From NCBI GenBank assembly GCA_905200945.1, contig CAJKMG010000003.1, positions 1 to 64,000 of the forward strand: a stretch of 64,000 nucleotides of DNA, read 5' to 3'. Shown in pieces: positions 8,766-18,455 of the stretch. This stretch comes from an uncultured Akkermansia sp. Lineage in GTDB: Bacteria > Verrucomicrobiota > Verrucomicrobiia > Verrucomicrobiales > Akkermansiaceae. The translations under genes were made by a program, and so were the position numbers. The notes under the pieces were generated by a model. It did not search any database, was not told the origin of the DNA, and was given only the letters and a program-made list of their open reading frames with translations. Position 1 is the stretch's first letter, and every line of letters begins with the position of its first letter.

Positions 8766-10094
8766 TCAGGAACAGGAGGGTTGCCTGTCTGTCAGGAATG
8801 ATCCCAGTTTATTGTAAAAGGCCACAGGAAGCACGGCTTCCAGCAAGGTCCCTTCCTCCACATATTCCGTAAAGAAAACCTTGCCTTCACTATGCATGGC
8901 GGCCACCAGGTCGCTGCGGGTATAAGGAATCAGGAAGCGGGCGCGCCGGACACGGCTTTCCAGCATTTCCACGCAGGCATTCAGCAGGTCTCCCGCACCG
9001 TTCCCCTCCTTCACGGACATGGTAACCACCCTGCCGCTGAAATGGGGAGCCAGCAGCGTTTCCAGAGCCCCGCGCCGCTCTTCCGGAACCAGGTCCACCT
9101 TGTTTAAAACCACGATCATGGGTTTGTCGCCCGCCCCCAGTTCACCGAGAACCTCCAGAGTCGTTTCGTAATGGCGCACGGCTTCCGGGTCGGAAGCGTC
9201 CACTACCTGAATCAGGAAATCCGCCAGAACGGCTTCCTCCAGCGTGGACTTGAAAGCTTCCACCAGGCGGTGCGGAAGGTTGCGGATGAAGCCCACGGTA
9301 TCCGTCAGCAGCAACGGCTGCCCGTGGGGAAGCTCTATTTTCCGCGTTGTGGTGTCCAGCGTGGCAAAAAGCATATCCCTGGCCATGACCTCAGACCCGG
9401 ACACCAGGGACAGGAGGGAGGATTTTCCGGCATTGGTATAGCCTACAATAGCGGCCGTGGCGACGGCCTGTCGCTCCCGTTCCTTGCGCTGCGTGGCGCG
9501 CTGCCGGGTCACCAGGACCAGTTCCCTTTGAATAGCCTCAATTCTGGCGCGCGCCAGGCGACGGTCAACTTCAATCTGCTTTTCTCCTTCCCCCCTGGCG
9601 GCTCCGCCGCCTCCCTTGCCGCCGCCGGATCCCCCGCCCTGGCGGTCCAGGTGGTTCCACATGCGGGCCATGCGAGGCAGGGAATACTGCATGCGGGCCA
9701 GTTCCACCTGCAGGGTGGCTTCCCGCGTCCGGGCGCGCCGGGCAAAGATGTCCAGAATGACTTCTTCACGGTCAATGACGCATTCGTCAATAAGCCGTTC
9801 CCATTCTCTCTGCTGGGAAGGGGAAAGCATATTGTCAAAAACCACGCAGTCCGCCCGGCAATCCAGCGCCAGCTGCTTCACCTCCTGCGCCTTTCCGGTA
9901 CCGCACAGGAATTTGGCGTGCATGTCCCTGGATTTGATGAGGTGCTTTCCAGCAATACCGATGCCGAGGTTGGAGACAAGGTCTTCCAGTTCATCCAGCA
10001 TGGCCTGTTTTTCCCCGGCCTCGGAGGGATCGAAGTAGATGGAAACGAGCATAGCCCGTTCCACCATTTCCGGTTTTTCGCGGATTTCAAACAT
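8766..10094 (-). CDS. hflX: GTPase HflX (ribosome-splitting factor)
   Basis: A GTPase that binds 50S subunits and can split stalled ribosomes. The N-terminal HflX domain (about 15-150) includes CGTGKAQEV and FDNMLSPSQQREWE. A glycine-rich linker (RQGGGSGGGKGGGG) and a basic coiled region (about 170-210) precede the G domain. G1 is GYTNAGKS at 218-225; DTVGF (G3) and NKVD (G4) follow. The 442-residue length is normal. A 43-residue lipoprotein gene lies 9 bases upstream on the same strand, so the two are probably co-transcribed. Confidence 0.94.
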   Translation of the reverse strand: MFEIREKPEMVERAMLVSIYFDPSEAGEKQAMLDELEDLVSNLGIGIAGKHLIKSRDMHAKFLCGTGKAQEVKQLALDCRADCVVFDNMLSPSQQREWERLIDECVIDREEVILDIFARRARTREATLQVELARMQYSLPRMARMWNHLDRQGGGSGGGKGGGGAARGEGEKQIEVDRRLARARIEAIQRELVLVTRQRATQRKERERQAVATAAIVGYTNAGKSSLLSLVSGSEVMARDMLFATLDTTTRKIELPHGQPLLLTDTVGFIRNLPHRLVEAFKSTLEEAVLADFLIQVVDASDPEAVRHYETTLEVLGELGAGDKPMIVVLNKVDLVPEERRGALETLLAPHFSGRVVTMSVKEGNGAGDLLNACVEMLESRVRRARFLIPYTRSDLVAAMHSEGKVFFTEYVEEGTLLEAVLPVAFYNKLGSFLTDRQPSCS

Positions 10095-10103
10095 ATAGGG
10101 AAT

Positions 10104-10235
10104 TTAACGGAATTGCTTGCTGGAGGTAGGCTGGTAATCCTTCAGCGCGAAGTCCGCGGGCTTATGACAGTCACAACCGCATGAAGAGAGGAAGCCGGCC
10201 ACGCATGCCAGCGTCAAAAAGCTGATCAGTCTCAT
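10104..10235 (-). CDS. Small lipoprotein upstream of hflX (43 aa)
   Basis: A short gene with a convincing lipoprotein signal: a Lys/Arg-poor start MRLISFLTLACVAGF followed by the lipobox LSSC with Cys19. The mature part is only 25 residues, opens with CGCDCHK and has no recognisable domain. The TAA ends 9 bases before the hflX ATG, which supports a real co-transcribed gene. Cysteine-rich small lipoproteins of this kind are common in this genome segment; no function can be assigned. Confidence 0.7.
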   Translation of the reverse strand: MRLISFLTLACVAGFLSSCGCDCHKPADFALKDYQPTSSKQFR

Positions 10236-10443
10236 GCGGCTATGAGACCCGTACGACGTACCCTAGGCAAGCAAATTTTATTTCATCGCAATTACTTTTC
10301 TCCAAATCCGGAACACAGGCATTTGAGCGGACGGTTTTCCCCCTCTTCCGGACAGGGGCCGCCGGAAAAGCACGAAGCAGGGGCAGAAACTTCCCAGCGG
10401 CAGCAATCCACCGTCTTTCAAGGGAATTTATCCCTTTCCAGAA

Positions 10444-13026
10444 TCAACTTGATTTTTCATTGCCTTCCGGCCGCCCTTCCCCCGCCTCCAGGCTGCTCAT
10501 CCATAAATTCCATTTTTCAATGGAAGCGCGGTCCATCTGAAGCAATGCTTTTTCCTGCTGAGCGGCGGAAATAGTTCCCGTCAGTCTGCCAAAAATAAGC
10601 AAAGGCTTGGAATACGTATCCGCCAGGGGGGAGAATTCCGCAGGCTGCTTCTGGCGGCATTCCCGCGCCAGAGCATGCAGGGAGTTGAACGGAAGCTCAT
10701 TCCAACTGACCTGGTACGCGCCACTTCCTTCCCTGCTGTCCTGAGGTTCCACAGTCAGCAGATGCCCCTTCATCCCTTTCAGGCGCACCCTGGAGCCATT
10801 TTTGAGCACCAGGGGTTTCCCCGGCTTCTTTTCCAGCAATGAGGGCAAAAGTTTTTCCATGCGGGAGAACAACGGCAGCATCTGGTCCGTCATTTCCCGG
10901 CGCATGGCCAAACGGGCTTTCACCTCAGGAGAGGAAATGATCTTCTCCGCCTCTCCATAAACAGTGGAAACTTTCTCATAATCACCGCTTTTCTTCATCA
11001 CTCCCTCCGCTTCCCGGCAGACGTCCTCATAGCTTCTGGATTGGGCGGCCAGCAGGATTTCCCTCCTCTTTTCCTCTTCCAGTTTTTTTTGTATTTCCTC
11101 CTCCTTCTTCCTTTCAGCCGCTTTCACGGCTTCCGCGGCCTCCCAGTCCCGGGCAGCCTGGTACTGCATCCTCAAATGATCCAGTATTCCTTCCAGCGCA
11201 GCATAAGCCGGAGACATGGAAGGAACTTCCCCAATCATCATCTGTTCCCGCAGGAAGTCCGCCGCGGACCGTTTGGCCTCCACTTCCGCCACTGTTTTTT
11301 CCGGCATGTCCTGAAGACGTTTCAAGCGCGCGTACTGGTCCGTATGCATCTCAAGATTGCTGATCCACGCAGAAGCCAGCTCACGTACGTTCCTGTCCCG
11401 GTCGTCCGCCGCATCAGCAGCCACCCGGTCCAGAAAGTCGCCGTATTCCGGCCATCTTCCGGCAAAGTACCAGGATTTCAACGCCATGCCCACATAATAA
11501 TGCACGGCCAGATCGGAATTGGAGCGCAGTCCCGGCATCCGGGAAGACCAGTCCGCGGAACTCAGGTACATGATCAGGTTGCCAATGTCCCTGGAGCGTT
11601 CCAGTTCCTCAGGGTCTTCGCAGGCTTCCATCTTTCTGCCCAGTTCTTCCAAGCGCTCCACCCCTTCCGGGAACTGGCCGCGCACCCACATGCACAGCAC
11701 CTGGTTTAATCCGGCCCACAAAGATGTGGAAAGGGGGCAGTCCGGCTGGGCCGCCAGATCGCCGAACATGGCGGCGGCTTTCACCAAATCCCCATGGTTC
11801 AGGGATTCCTGGGCTTCGTTAAACAGTTTGCCAAAGCGTATGCTGCGCTCCAGCCGCGATTCCTCTTTCCCCCTGTCTTCCAGGGCCGTTCCAGCCGCAG
11901 GAGAAATGGACGGGGACGGAGCGGCGGGAGAAGAAGCTCCGCCCTCCCGCCACTCCGCCCATCCCCAAACGCCCAATGCCAGTACCGCTGCGGAAGCAAT
12001 GGAAGAGGCTACGACGATACGGCATTTCCTGCGCCGCGCGCGCCTCGCCTCCACCGAGCGCCGTTCCGCCCAAGTGAGACCGGATTCCTGCATGGCACGG
12101 GCATATTCCTCCAGGGCCTGCTCCACGGCATCCATCAATTCGGGATAGGAAGAGAACCTGTCTTCCTTGTCAAAAGCCATCAGCCTGTCCACAATGAAAC
12201 AGGTCATGGGAGAAACATCGTTCACCACCTGCTCCAGTCGAGGGAGATTTTTTTTGTTCTCCAGAAGAATATCGGAAGACTGGGATGCGTCCACACGGGG
12301 TGGCGAGCCTACGAGCAAATGGTACATGGTGGCTCCCAGAGCGTACATGTCCGTACGGAAGTCCTCCTCTCCGCGCAACAGCGTCTCCGGCGCGGCGTAA
12401 TAAGGGGTGACCCATATTTCCCGCTCCATGTCGGATTCACTGTGAAGCAGGGACAGGCCGAAGTCCACGATCTTGGCGGCTCCGTCGGGGGACACAAGGA
12501 CGTTGGCGGGCTTGATATCCCTGTGCATGAGACCCGCATTCCACGCGGCATCCAGCCCGCGCACGATATCCAGCGTCAGGCGCAGCACCCTGTCTTCCGG
12601 AACACGTTCCTCCGCAGCAATCAGGGCATCCAGCCCATTGCCCTCCACCAGTTCCATGGCAATGTAAAAAAGACCCTGATCACGACCAACGGCATAAATC
12701 TTCACCAGGTTTTCATGGGAAACCCGCGCCATGATCCGGGCCTCCCGTTCAAAACGCTCACAGCGCAGGGCATCTCCGGCGTAAGTATCGTTCAGCACTT
12801 TCAAGGCCACTTCCCGCCCCAAAACGGCATCCTCCGCCCGGAACACCACGCTCATGCCGCCTTTTCCCAGCTTTCCGGTAATACGGTAGGGCCCCATGCG
12901 CGTTTTTACACGCGTCAGCGCCTGGCAACCCGGGCAAACGGCGTTGGCGTACAGCGGCAGCAGGGAAATATCCATGGGCTGTCCGCACGCCGGGCAATTG
13001 ACGATGTTTTCTTGCTGGGGAATCAT
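10444..13026 (-). CDS. Transmembrane Ser/Thr protein kinase (PknB-type) with N-terminal zinc ribbon
   Basis: A Hanks-type kinase with an unusual front end. Residues 11-34 hold CPAC...CPGC, a zinc-ribbon-like pair. The kinase domain follows (about 47-310): glycine loop LGKGGMSVVF, ALKVL lysine, catalytic HRDIKPANVL, DFG in IVDFGLS, and APE in YAAPETLL. A single membrane segment lies around residues 336-358 after an Arg-rich stretch. The remaining 500 residues are helical and repeat-like, with a Glu/Lys-rich coiled coil near the middle, and end with a small β-domain (LVLKNGSRVRLKGMKG). The C-terminal part is presumably periplasmic; its ligand is unknown. A candidate partner phosphatase (PP2C) is encoded at 48325-49104, though not adjacent. 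Confidence 0.9.
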   Translation of the reverse strand: MIPQQENIVNCPACGQPMDISLLPLYANAVCPGCQALTRVKTRMGPYRITGKLGKGGMSVVFRAEDAVLGREVALKVLNDTYAGDALRCERFEREARIMARVSHENLVKIYAVGRDQGLFYIAMELVEGNGLDALIAAEERVPEDRVLRLTLDIVRGLDAAWNAGLMHRDIKPANVLVSPDGAAKIVDFGLSLLHSESDMEREIWVTPYYAAPETLLRGEEDFRTDMYALGATMYHLLVGSPPRVDASQSSDILLENKKNLPRLEQVVNDVSPMTCFIVDRLMAFDKEDRFSSYPELMDAVEQALEEYARAMQESGLTWAERRSVEARRARRRKCRIVVASSIASAAVLALGVWGWAEWREGGASSPAAPSPSISPAAGTALEDRGKEESRLERSIRFGKLFNEAQESLNHGDLVKAAAMFGDLAAQPDCPLSTSLWAGLNQVLCMWVRGQFPEGVERLEELGRKMEACEDPEELERSRDIGNLIMYLSSADWSSRMPGLRSNSDLAVHYYVGMALKSWYFAGRWPEYGDFLDRVAADAADDRDRNVRELASAWISNLEMHTDQYARLKRLQDMPEKTVAEVEAKRSAADFLREQMMIGEVPSMSPAYAALEGILDHLRMQYQAARDWEAAEAVKAAERKKEEEIQKKLEEEKRREILLAAQSRSYEDVCREAEGVMKKSGDYEKVSTVYGEAEKIISSPEVKARLAMRREMTDQMLPLFSRMEKLLPSLLEKKPGKPLVLKNGSRVRLKGMKGHLLTVEPQDSREGSGAYQVSWNELPFNSLHALARECRQKQPAEFSPLADTYSKPLLIFGRLTGTISAAQQEKALLQMDRASIEKWNLWMSSLEAGEGRPEGNEKSS

Positions 13027-13166
13027 GAACGCAGGGCGGCGGAACGGAAATCAGAAAAAGGATGGGGAAAAAACGGCGCAGATTATCCGAATCATCCGGC
13101 ATCCTTCCGAATATGAGCAGGGAGGGACCCCGGACAGGGCCCCTCCCGCAAATTTGACTGCTTCCG

Positions 13167-14549
13167 TCAGGAGAGAGCCGGAAGAGAAGCAGCAGCTACG
13201 GCCTGTCCGTGGCGTTTGGTTTTTTCATCCGGCACGCGGAGCTGGATCTTCAACTCGGGGAATTCCGTGCGCAGCACTTCTTCCGCCTTGTCAATGATGA
13301 TCTGGCCGCCGTCGCCGGAAGCCACACGCCCCAGGAAGAGCAGATTGCGGATGTCGTAGAATCTGGCGTAGTGGGCAATGGCATAGCCGAAGTGCACACC
13401 AATGGTTTCATAAATCTTGCGGGCGCGTTCGTCGCCTTCCGCCATCGCAGCCTGAACCTTTTTAAGCTGTTCCGGGAAGGGCATTCCTTCAAACTGGAAG
13501 CCGGCGCGGGGAGCCAGTCGGGCTACGGCCTGCTGGGAGAAATAAAGGGCGCCTACGCCCATGTCCTTGGACCATTCGTCCACGCCGCCTTCTTCCGAGT
13601 AGTCCACGGGAGCGAAAGCCAGTTCATTCAGCCAAGGCTTGATATGGCCTTCCGGGTCCACATATCCGGCAGCCTCGGAGGTGCCCATGGCTACGCCGAG
13701 CACGGCATTGTCGTTCATGCCCATGGCTCCGGCAAGAGCGGTAACTTCACCGTCATTCACCACTTCAAAGGGAATGTTGTTCCATTTTTCCTTCTGGAGG
13801 GTGCGGAATACCTTGCCGAGGGTCTTTTCAATGTCCTCCTGGCTGACGCCGCGGAACAGAGAGGAAGTGCGTACTTCACTGTTGATGATCACACCGGCGG
13901 AGGAGCCGCCGATGGCGTCCACCCGGGGGAGATGAGCGGCGGCGCGTTCCAGGGAGTCCTGAATTCCGTCAATGTGGTACTGAGGATCCTTCTGGAAGTA
14001 AGGGTCCCATACCACTTCCTCGGAGTAAACCACTTCCCCATTCACCACGGCGGCGCATTTGCGGTCGGAACCGCCCAGGTCAAAACCGATGCGGCAGCCG
14101 TCCAGGTTGCGGCCCAGCGTCATGGAGCCGGAGTATTCCTCGGGAAGCTCTTCCAGGGAAACCTTTTTCACTTCAATCGGGGAGCCGTAAATCTTCTTGC
14201 CGATGAAATCCCAGTCGAATTCACGGATACCGCCCTTGCAGTAGCGGGAGGCCAGCATGTCCGCAATAGCGTCATCCCCGGCGACGAGGATGATATTGCC
14301 GCCCTTCTGCCACAGCAGGAATTTCACAATGCGCTCCACATAGGTCTCATTCAGGGCAATGTTTTCTCCGGTATGGGGAAGAAGCTTGCCGGACCAGCGG
14401 AAGCAGGTCCCGTCATTGCGGGTCAGAGCGATATCCACTTGATGAGAAGCGGGATCGGCGGCGGCTTTGGCCTCAAAAGCTTGATTCCAAAGAACGGCCG
14501 GCACGAAGCCGGGGTCCAGCACAGGCGTGATTTTGGGTTGAATATTCAT
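13167..14549 (-). CDS. ROK-family-like sugar kinase/regulator
   Basis: An actin-fold ATPase-type protein. IGFDLGGSDRKCAAVV is the phosphate-1 loop with the DxGG core of ROK proteins. GGSSAGVIIN and VLGVAMGTSEAAGYV match later nucleotide-binding elements. The usual ROK zinc motif CxCGxxGCxE is not visible, so this is a divergent member; sugar kinase activity is inferred, not shown. About 130 extra N-terminal residues precede the ROK-like core. I chose the ATG at 14549 (MNIQPKITP). An in-frame ATG at 14603 adds 18 residues and sits directly behind GGGGAAAGGG, so that start is possible. The kinase gene lies 140 bases downstream on the same strand. Confidence 0.75.
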   Translation of the reverse strand: MNIQPKITPVLDPGFVPAVLWNQAFEAKAAADPASHQVDIALTRNDGTCFRWSGKLLPHTGENIALNETYVERIVKFLLWQKGGNIILVAGDDAIADMLASRYCKGGIREFDWDFIGKKIYGSPIEVKKVSLEELPEEYSGSMTLGRNLDGCRIGFDLGGSDRKCAAVVNGEVVYSEEVVWDPYFQKDPQYHIDGIQDSLERAAAHLPRVDAIGGSSAGVIINSEVRTSSLFRGVSQEDIEKTLGKVFRTLQKEKWNNIPFEVVNDGEVTALAGAMGMNDNAVLGVAMGTSEAAGYVDPEGHIKPWLNELAFAPVDYSEEGGVDEWSKDMGVGALYFSQQAVARLAPRAGFQFEGMPFPEQLKKVQAAMAEGDERARKIYETIGVHFGYAIAHYARFYDIRNLLFLGRVASGDGGQIIIDKAEEVLRTEFPELKIQLRVPDEKTKRHGQAVAAASLPALS

Positions 14550-14749
14550 GGCGATAATCCGTTGGAAACGTAGCATACCCGTTTTTCTTTGAAAAGTATT
14601 CATTCCCTTTCCCCATGATTTTTTTTGCGGAAGGCAGGGCGATAGCTCACTTTCTGCTGGAAAATCACCGTGTTTCCACTAAAGAGACAGGAGCTTTTCT
14701 TCCGGTCCGGCCCTCTGGAAGGGCGGCCCATCCCACATATGCCTATTCC

Positions 14750-15613
14750 ATGAATGAATTAACGGATCAGCTTATTACCCTGTTTTCCTCCATCCTGATT
14801 ACCGTCATGTCCCTCGCCGTGGCGGCGGGCATATTCCGCCGAAATCATGCGCCTAATATCCAGCATCCTCTGAAATGGCGCATTCCCGTAGACCATCTGG
14901 ATATGCTGGACATCGCCATGTGCGGCATCATCGTGCTTTACTTCAGCCTGGGGGCTCTGTTGGCGGCAGCCACGCCTCCGGGGGCTTCTGCCCCTCCCAG
15001 TACGACCAATATGGAGCTGGACAGCTACAAGGTCTTCAACGGAACCTGCCTGAACCTCATTCTGGCCTTCGTTCTGCTGGTACGGATGTTCCACACGGGA
15101 CGAATGAAGGCGCTTGGATTGAAAAAACATTCCATGAAGGTCCTTGTCTACGCTCCGGCGGCAGGTTATCTGCTGGTGCTTGCCATCCATTTCCTGCTGG
15201 ACAAGTCAGGCCTGTTCCAGTGGATTAAACAGGTCACCAACGCCCCGGCCGAACAATCCATTGTTTCCGTGCTGAGGCACTCCAGCGACATTCCCCTGAT
15301 CACGGTTATCTGCTTCAGCGCCGCCATCGCAGCTCCTCTGGTGGAGGAACTTATTTTCCGCGGCTATCTGTATCCGATCATGAAAAAATACACGGGCGTC
15401 TGGTTCGCCCTGGTCACCACTTCCCTCCTCTTCGGCATCATCCATGTCAGTCTGGTTCCGTTCATCCCTCTGGCAATCTTCGGAGCCGTACTGGTGCTGC
15501 TGTACGAATATACGGGCAGCATCTGGACGCCGATCATCGCCCATTGCATTTTCAACACCGCCACTCTCATCAACATCCTGTACCCCGGCATCCTTCTTCC
15601 GTATGGAACCTGA
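14750..15613 (+). CDS. CPBP-family intramembrane glutamic endopeptidase
   Basis: A polytopic membrane protein of the CPBP (Abi/CAAX-processing-like) protease family. All three family motifs are present: EELIFRGY (EExxxR), FGIIHVS (FxxxH) and HCIFN (HxxxN). Hydrophobic segments are spread over the length, starting at residues 10-25. The substrate is unknown; bacterial members cleave within membranes or act in bacteriocin immunity. The start ATG at 14750 puts the first membrane segment close to the N-terminus. Its stop overlaps the start of thiL by 11 bases, so the two are translationally coupled. Confidence 0.88.
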   Translation: MNELTDQLITLFSSILITVMSLAVAAGIFRRNHAPNIQHPLKWRIPVDHLDMLDIAMCGIIVLYFSLGALLAAATPPGASAPPSTTNMELDSYKVFNGTCLNLILAFVLLVRMFHTGRMKALGLKKHSMKVLVYAPAAGYLLVLAIHFLLDKSGLFQWIKQVTNAPAEQSIVSVLRHSSDIPLITVICFSAAIAAPLVEELIFRGYLYPIMKKYTGVWFALVTTSLLFGIIHVSLVPFIPLAIFGAVLVLLYEYTGSIWTPIIAHCIFNTATLINILYPGILLPYGT

Positions 15614-16499
15614 GCCCAGCATCCGGCAGACGGGAGAGGACGCGCTGGTGGCCCGCCTCCTGCCCCTGATGCCTTCCAATCCCGCCCTGGTGACGGGGCC
15701 GGGAGACGATTGCGCCATCATCCGGGGAGCAGGAAACCGCCAGCTGCTCCTGAAAACGGACTGCGTGGTGGAAGGCATGCATTTCCTGCCCGGAACGGAT
15801 CCGGAACTGATCGGGAGGAAGGCGCTGGCACGGGCCGTCTCAGACATAGGAGCCATGGGCGGAACACCCCTGCACGCTCTGATAACCCTGTTCGTGCATG
15901 CAGACCGCCCCATCTCGCAGGTGGAAGGAATTTACCGGGGCATGGGACGGCTGGCACGGCAGTTCGGCATCAGCATCGCCGGGGGGGAAAGCTCCGGACT
16001 GCCTATGGACGGACTTATGATCAACGTGGCCCTGACCGGGGAAGTGGAGGAAGGCAAAGCCGTACTGCGCAGCACGGCGCGGGAGGGGGATCTGATTGCC
16101 GTGACGGGAGCGCTTGGCGGCAGCTTCCCCACCGGGCACCATCTTTCCTTCACGCCGCGTGTCAGGGAAGGAGGCATCCTGGCCGCCTCCGGAGCAGCCA
16201 CCTCCATGATGGATCTTTCTGACGGGCTGGGGACTGACCTTCCCCGGCTGGCGGCCGCCTCCGGGCTGGGGTTCCGTATTCATGAAGAACTCCTTCCCGT
16301 GCGCCCGGGGTTCACTACGGCCCAGGCTGTGGGGGATGGGGAAGATTACGAATTACTGGTAACTTTCCGTCCCCGCGACCAAGAACGGGTGAGCCGGCTG
16401 GCCGCAGAGCATTTTCCGGAAACGCCTCTTACTGTCATCGGGGAAATGACTGCGGAGACGGCCCGGTCCCTTCCCGCAGGTTACAGGCACTTCAACTAG
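15603..16499 (+). CDS. thiL: Thiamine-monophosphate kinase
   Basis: Phosphorylates thiamine monophosphate to thiamine diphosphate with ATP, the last step of cofactor synthesis. Motifs of the PurM/ThiL fold are clear: GPGDDCAII (Mg-nucleotide loop), KTDCVVEGMHF, ARAVSDIGAMGG and SMMDLSDGLGTDL. The 298-residue length is slightly short but complete. The ATG at 15603 lies inside the 3' end of the CPBP protease gene. Confidence 0.93.
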   Translation: MEPEPSIRQTGEDALVARLLPLMPSNPALVTGPGDDCAIIRGAGNRQLLLKTDCVVEGMHFLPGTDPELIGRKALARAVSDIGAMGGTPLHALITLFVHADRPISQVEGIYRGMGRLARQFGISIAGGESSGLPMDGLMINVALTGEVEEGKAVLRSTAREGDLIAVTGALGGSFPTGHHLSFTPRVREGGILAASGAATSMMDLSDGLGTDLPRLAAASGLGFRIHEELLPVRPGFTTAQAVGDGEDYELLVTFRPRDQERVSRLAAEHFPETPLTVIGEMTAETARSLPAGYRHFN

Positions 16500-16545
16500 C
16501 CCGTGGAAAAAACGGGGAAAGGACCAGGCAAAAACTCCCGCAAAA

Positions 16546-18387
16546 TTATTCTACCGTCTTTTCTTCCTCTTTCTCCCGCTGCATGTAAGGCAAAAGCTGT
16601 TCATACGTAGCCCTGCCCAGGTAACGCTTGATGGAACGCTCCGGCGTTTTGAAAATGTCCACCAGGATCAGGCAGTCCAGCACGTCGCCAAAATGCTTGT
16701 CCACGCTGAAAGAAAGAATTTTGCCGTTCAATTTCAAATATTGGCGGAGCAATACGGGAATACCCTTGCCGTCCTCTTCTATATCAGCCACCAATTGGGA
16801 CAGGCCCTGGGCATCTGCCAGCCCCAGAGGAAGGATACATGATTCCGACCTCTTCAGATCCGCTTTGCGGGGCGGATTGTAAGCTTTTACCTCATGCACC
16901 AGCACGGGCTCCATTTCATGCGCCTTCAGATAGGAGACGATAAGGGCCCGGGAAAGGTTGGTGTAATCACGGGAAATGCTGACCGTGCCGAACAGGTAGC
17001 GGTAATGGTGGTTGCGGGCCATGAACTGGCCGATGCCCTCCCAAATAAAACCAAGCGCCAGAGGCCTTTTCTGGTATTCCGGGACAATGAAGGCACGCCC
17101 CATTTCCAGGGAGCGGTCCAATACCCGCAAGGCGGCGGGGGAAAAGGAAAAATATTCCCCGTTGTACAGCCCTTTCACACCATAGCGGGCAAGGATTTTG
17201 TCTGTTTCCCCCATACGGTAGGCGCCCACGATTTTCCGGTGTGTTCTGTCCCACAGGAACAGGTGCTTGTAATGGTTGTCGTACGTATCCAGGTCGCAAG
17301 CCTTGCCGGAACCTTCCCCCACCTGGCGGAAAGTATATTCCCGCAAACGCCCTATTTCAATAAGGATATTGGGGATTTGCAGGGCATCCGCCACGTATAC
17401 GTCCCAATCTCCATTTTCCTGACGGGCATGCAGACACTCCGGGGGCAGAGCGTCAATTTCCGCCTGCATGTCCTGCACGGAAACGGGGGAAATCAGAGCG
17501 GACATCTTTGCCTTCCGGTCCTTTTTGTGCACATGGGGGCGGCGGCTCTTTTCATAACTCTTGCCCAGCAGATAGGTGCGCAGGCGCAGATGGGAAACGA
17601 TGGCTTCATCGGAATCATACTGTCCAAGCTGGCTGAACGGAATGGGCTTGCCCACTACAATGCGGTGCGTCCGACGGCCGTCCCTCCCTACTTCACGGGG
17701 AAGGAACGCCACGCGCGCCTTGCGGTTGATCAGGGAAATGCCCTGGAACAGGAGGCTGTTGCGTCCCGGGAAATATACGGGCACCACCGTCGCTTTTGTC
17801 ATGCGTATAATGGCGGCGATATTCGCATTCCAGGGATCGTCCGTCACCCTTTTGTGGGCCAGGGAAAAACTGGAAACCGTGCCGGCGGGGAAAATGCCCA
17901 GAACTCCGCCCTGCCTCAGCCAGGAAATCATCTTGCGCATGCCGGAAAGGTTCTTGCGTCTGGCGTTCTCATCCTCATATACGTCCACCTTGATGAGCCA
18001 GGGATCCAGTTCCCGGCACAGGGAAAGCTGCTCGTTGACCAGGATGCGAACATCCTCCCTCACGCGGGTAAGCAGCTCTCCGAACATGATGCCGTCCGAC
18101 AAGCCGTGCGGATGGTTGGCGACGACGACGACAGGCCCTTTCTTAGGGATATTTTCCAGATCCCCCGGACGCAGCTGCAGCTTCAGATTCAAGTACCTGG
18201 AAGCAAGCTGAAAGAAATTCTCCTGAGAACCGGATTCCTTGTCGCGCACGATCTTGTCGTACGCCTTGTTCAGGCGCTCCAGGCCCAGCAGCTTTTCGGC
18301 GGACGCAGCCACCAGGGCAGGCAGACGCGTATTCTCGTCCAAAATGTCTCTGATATCCACCATCTTCGGGTGTTTGAGCTGGGCCAT
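16546..18387 (-). CDS. Two-domain acyltransferase: PlsC-like plus OlsB/GNAT-like domain
   Basis: The N-terminal half (about 70-290) is a lysophospholipid acyltransferase-type domain. NHPHGLSDG gives the catalytic HX4D motif, FPAGTVSSF is the second block, and TKATVVPVYFPGRN follows. The C-terminal half (about 330-560) resembles the acyltransferase OlsB/hemolysin-acyltransferase GNAT group: ALQIPNILIEIGRLREYTFRQVGEGSG, DRTHRKIVGAYRMG and MGRAFIVPEYQKRPLAL. Such a pair would N-acylate an amino acid and then O-acylate it, as in ornithine- or glycine-lipid synthesis. That product is an inference from domain content. The 613 residues fit one chain with both activities. It is divergent from cmk, 138 bases away. 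Confidence 0.85.
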   Translation of the reverse strand: MAQLKHPKMVDIRDILDENTRLPALVAASAEKLLGLERLNKAYDKIVRDKESGSQENFFQLASRYLNLKLQLRPGDLENIPKKGPVVVVANHPHGLSDGIMFGELLTRVREDVRILVNEQLSLCRELDPWLIKVDVYEDENARRKNLSGMRKMISWLRQGGVLGIFPAGTVSSFSLAHKRVTDDPWNANIAAIIRMTKATVVPVYFPGRNSLLFQGISLINRKARVAFLPREVGRDGRRTHRIVVGKPIPFSQLGQYDSDEAIVSHLRLRTYLLGKSYEKSRRPHVHKKDRKAKMSALISPVSVQDMQAEIDALPPECLHARQENGDWDVYVADALQIPNILIEIGRLREYTFRQVGEGSGKACDLDTYDNHYKHLFLWDRTHRKIVGAYRMGETDKILARYGVKGLYNGEYFSFSPAALRVLDRSLEMGRAFIVPEYQKRPLALGFIWEGIGQFMARNHHYRYLFGTVSISRDYTNLSRALIVSYLKAHEMEPVLVHEVKAYNPPRKADLKRSESCILPLGLADAQGLSQLVADIEEDGKGIPVLLRQYLKLNGKILSFSVDKHFGDVLDCLILVDIFKTPERSIKRYLGRATYEQLLPYMQREKEEEKTVE

Positions 18388-18455
18388 GCCCCGCTGTATA
18401 ACGGATTTACAGAAAAAAGTGAAACTCTTTTTGCAACGCCCTCCGGAACGCAGTC

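Noticed and set aside
11041..13116. Long plus-strand open frames opposite the Ser/Thr kinase gene
   Set aside because: They are antisense to intact kinase motifs and rich in Arg, His and Gly with no domains.
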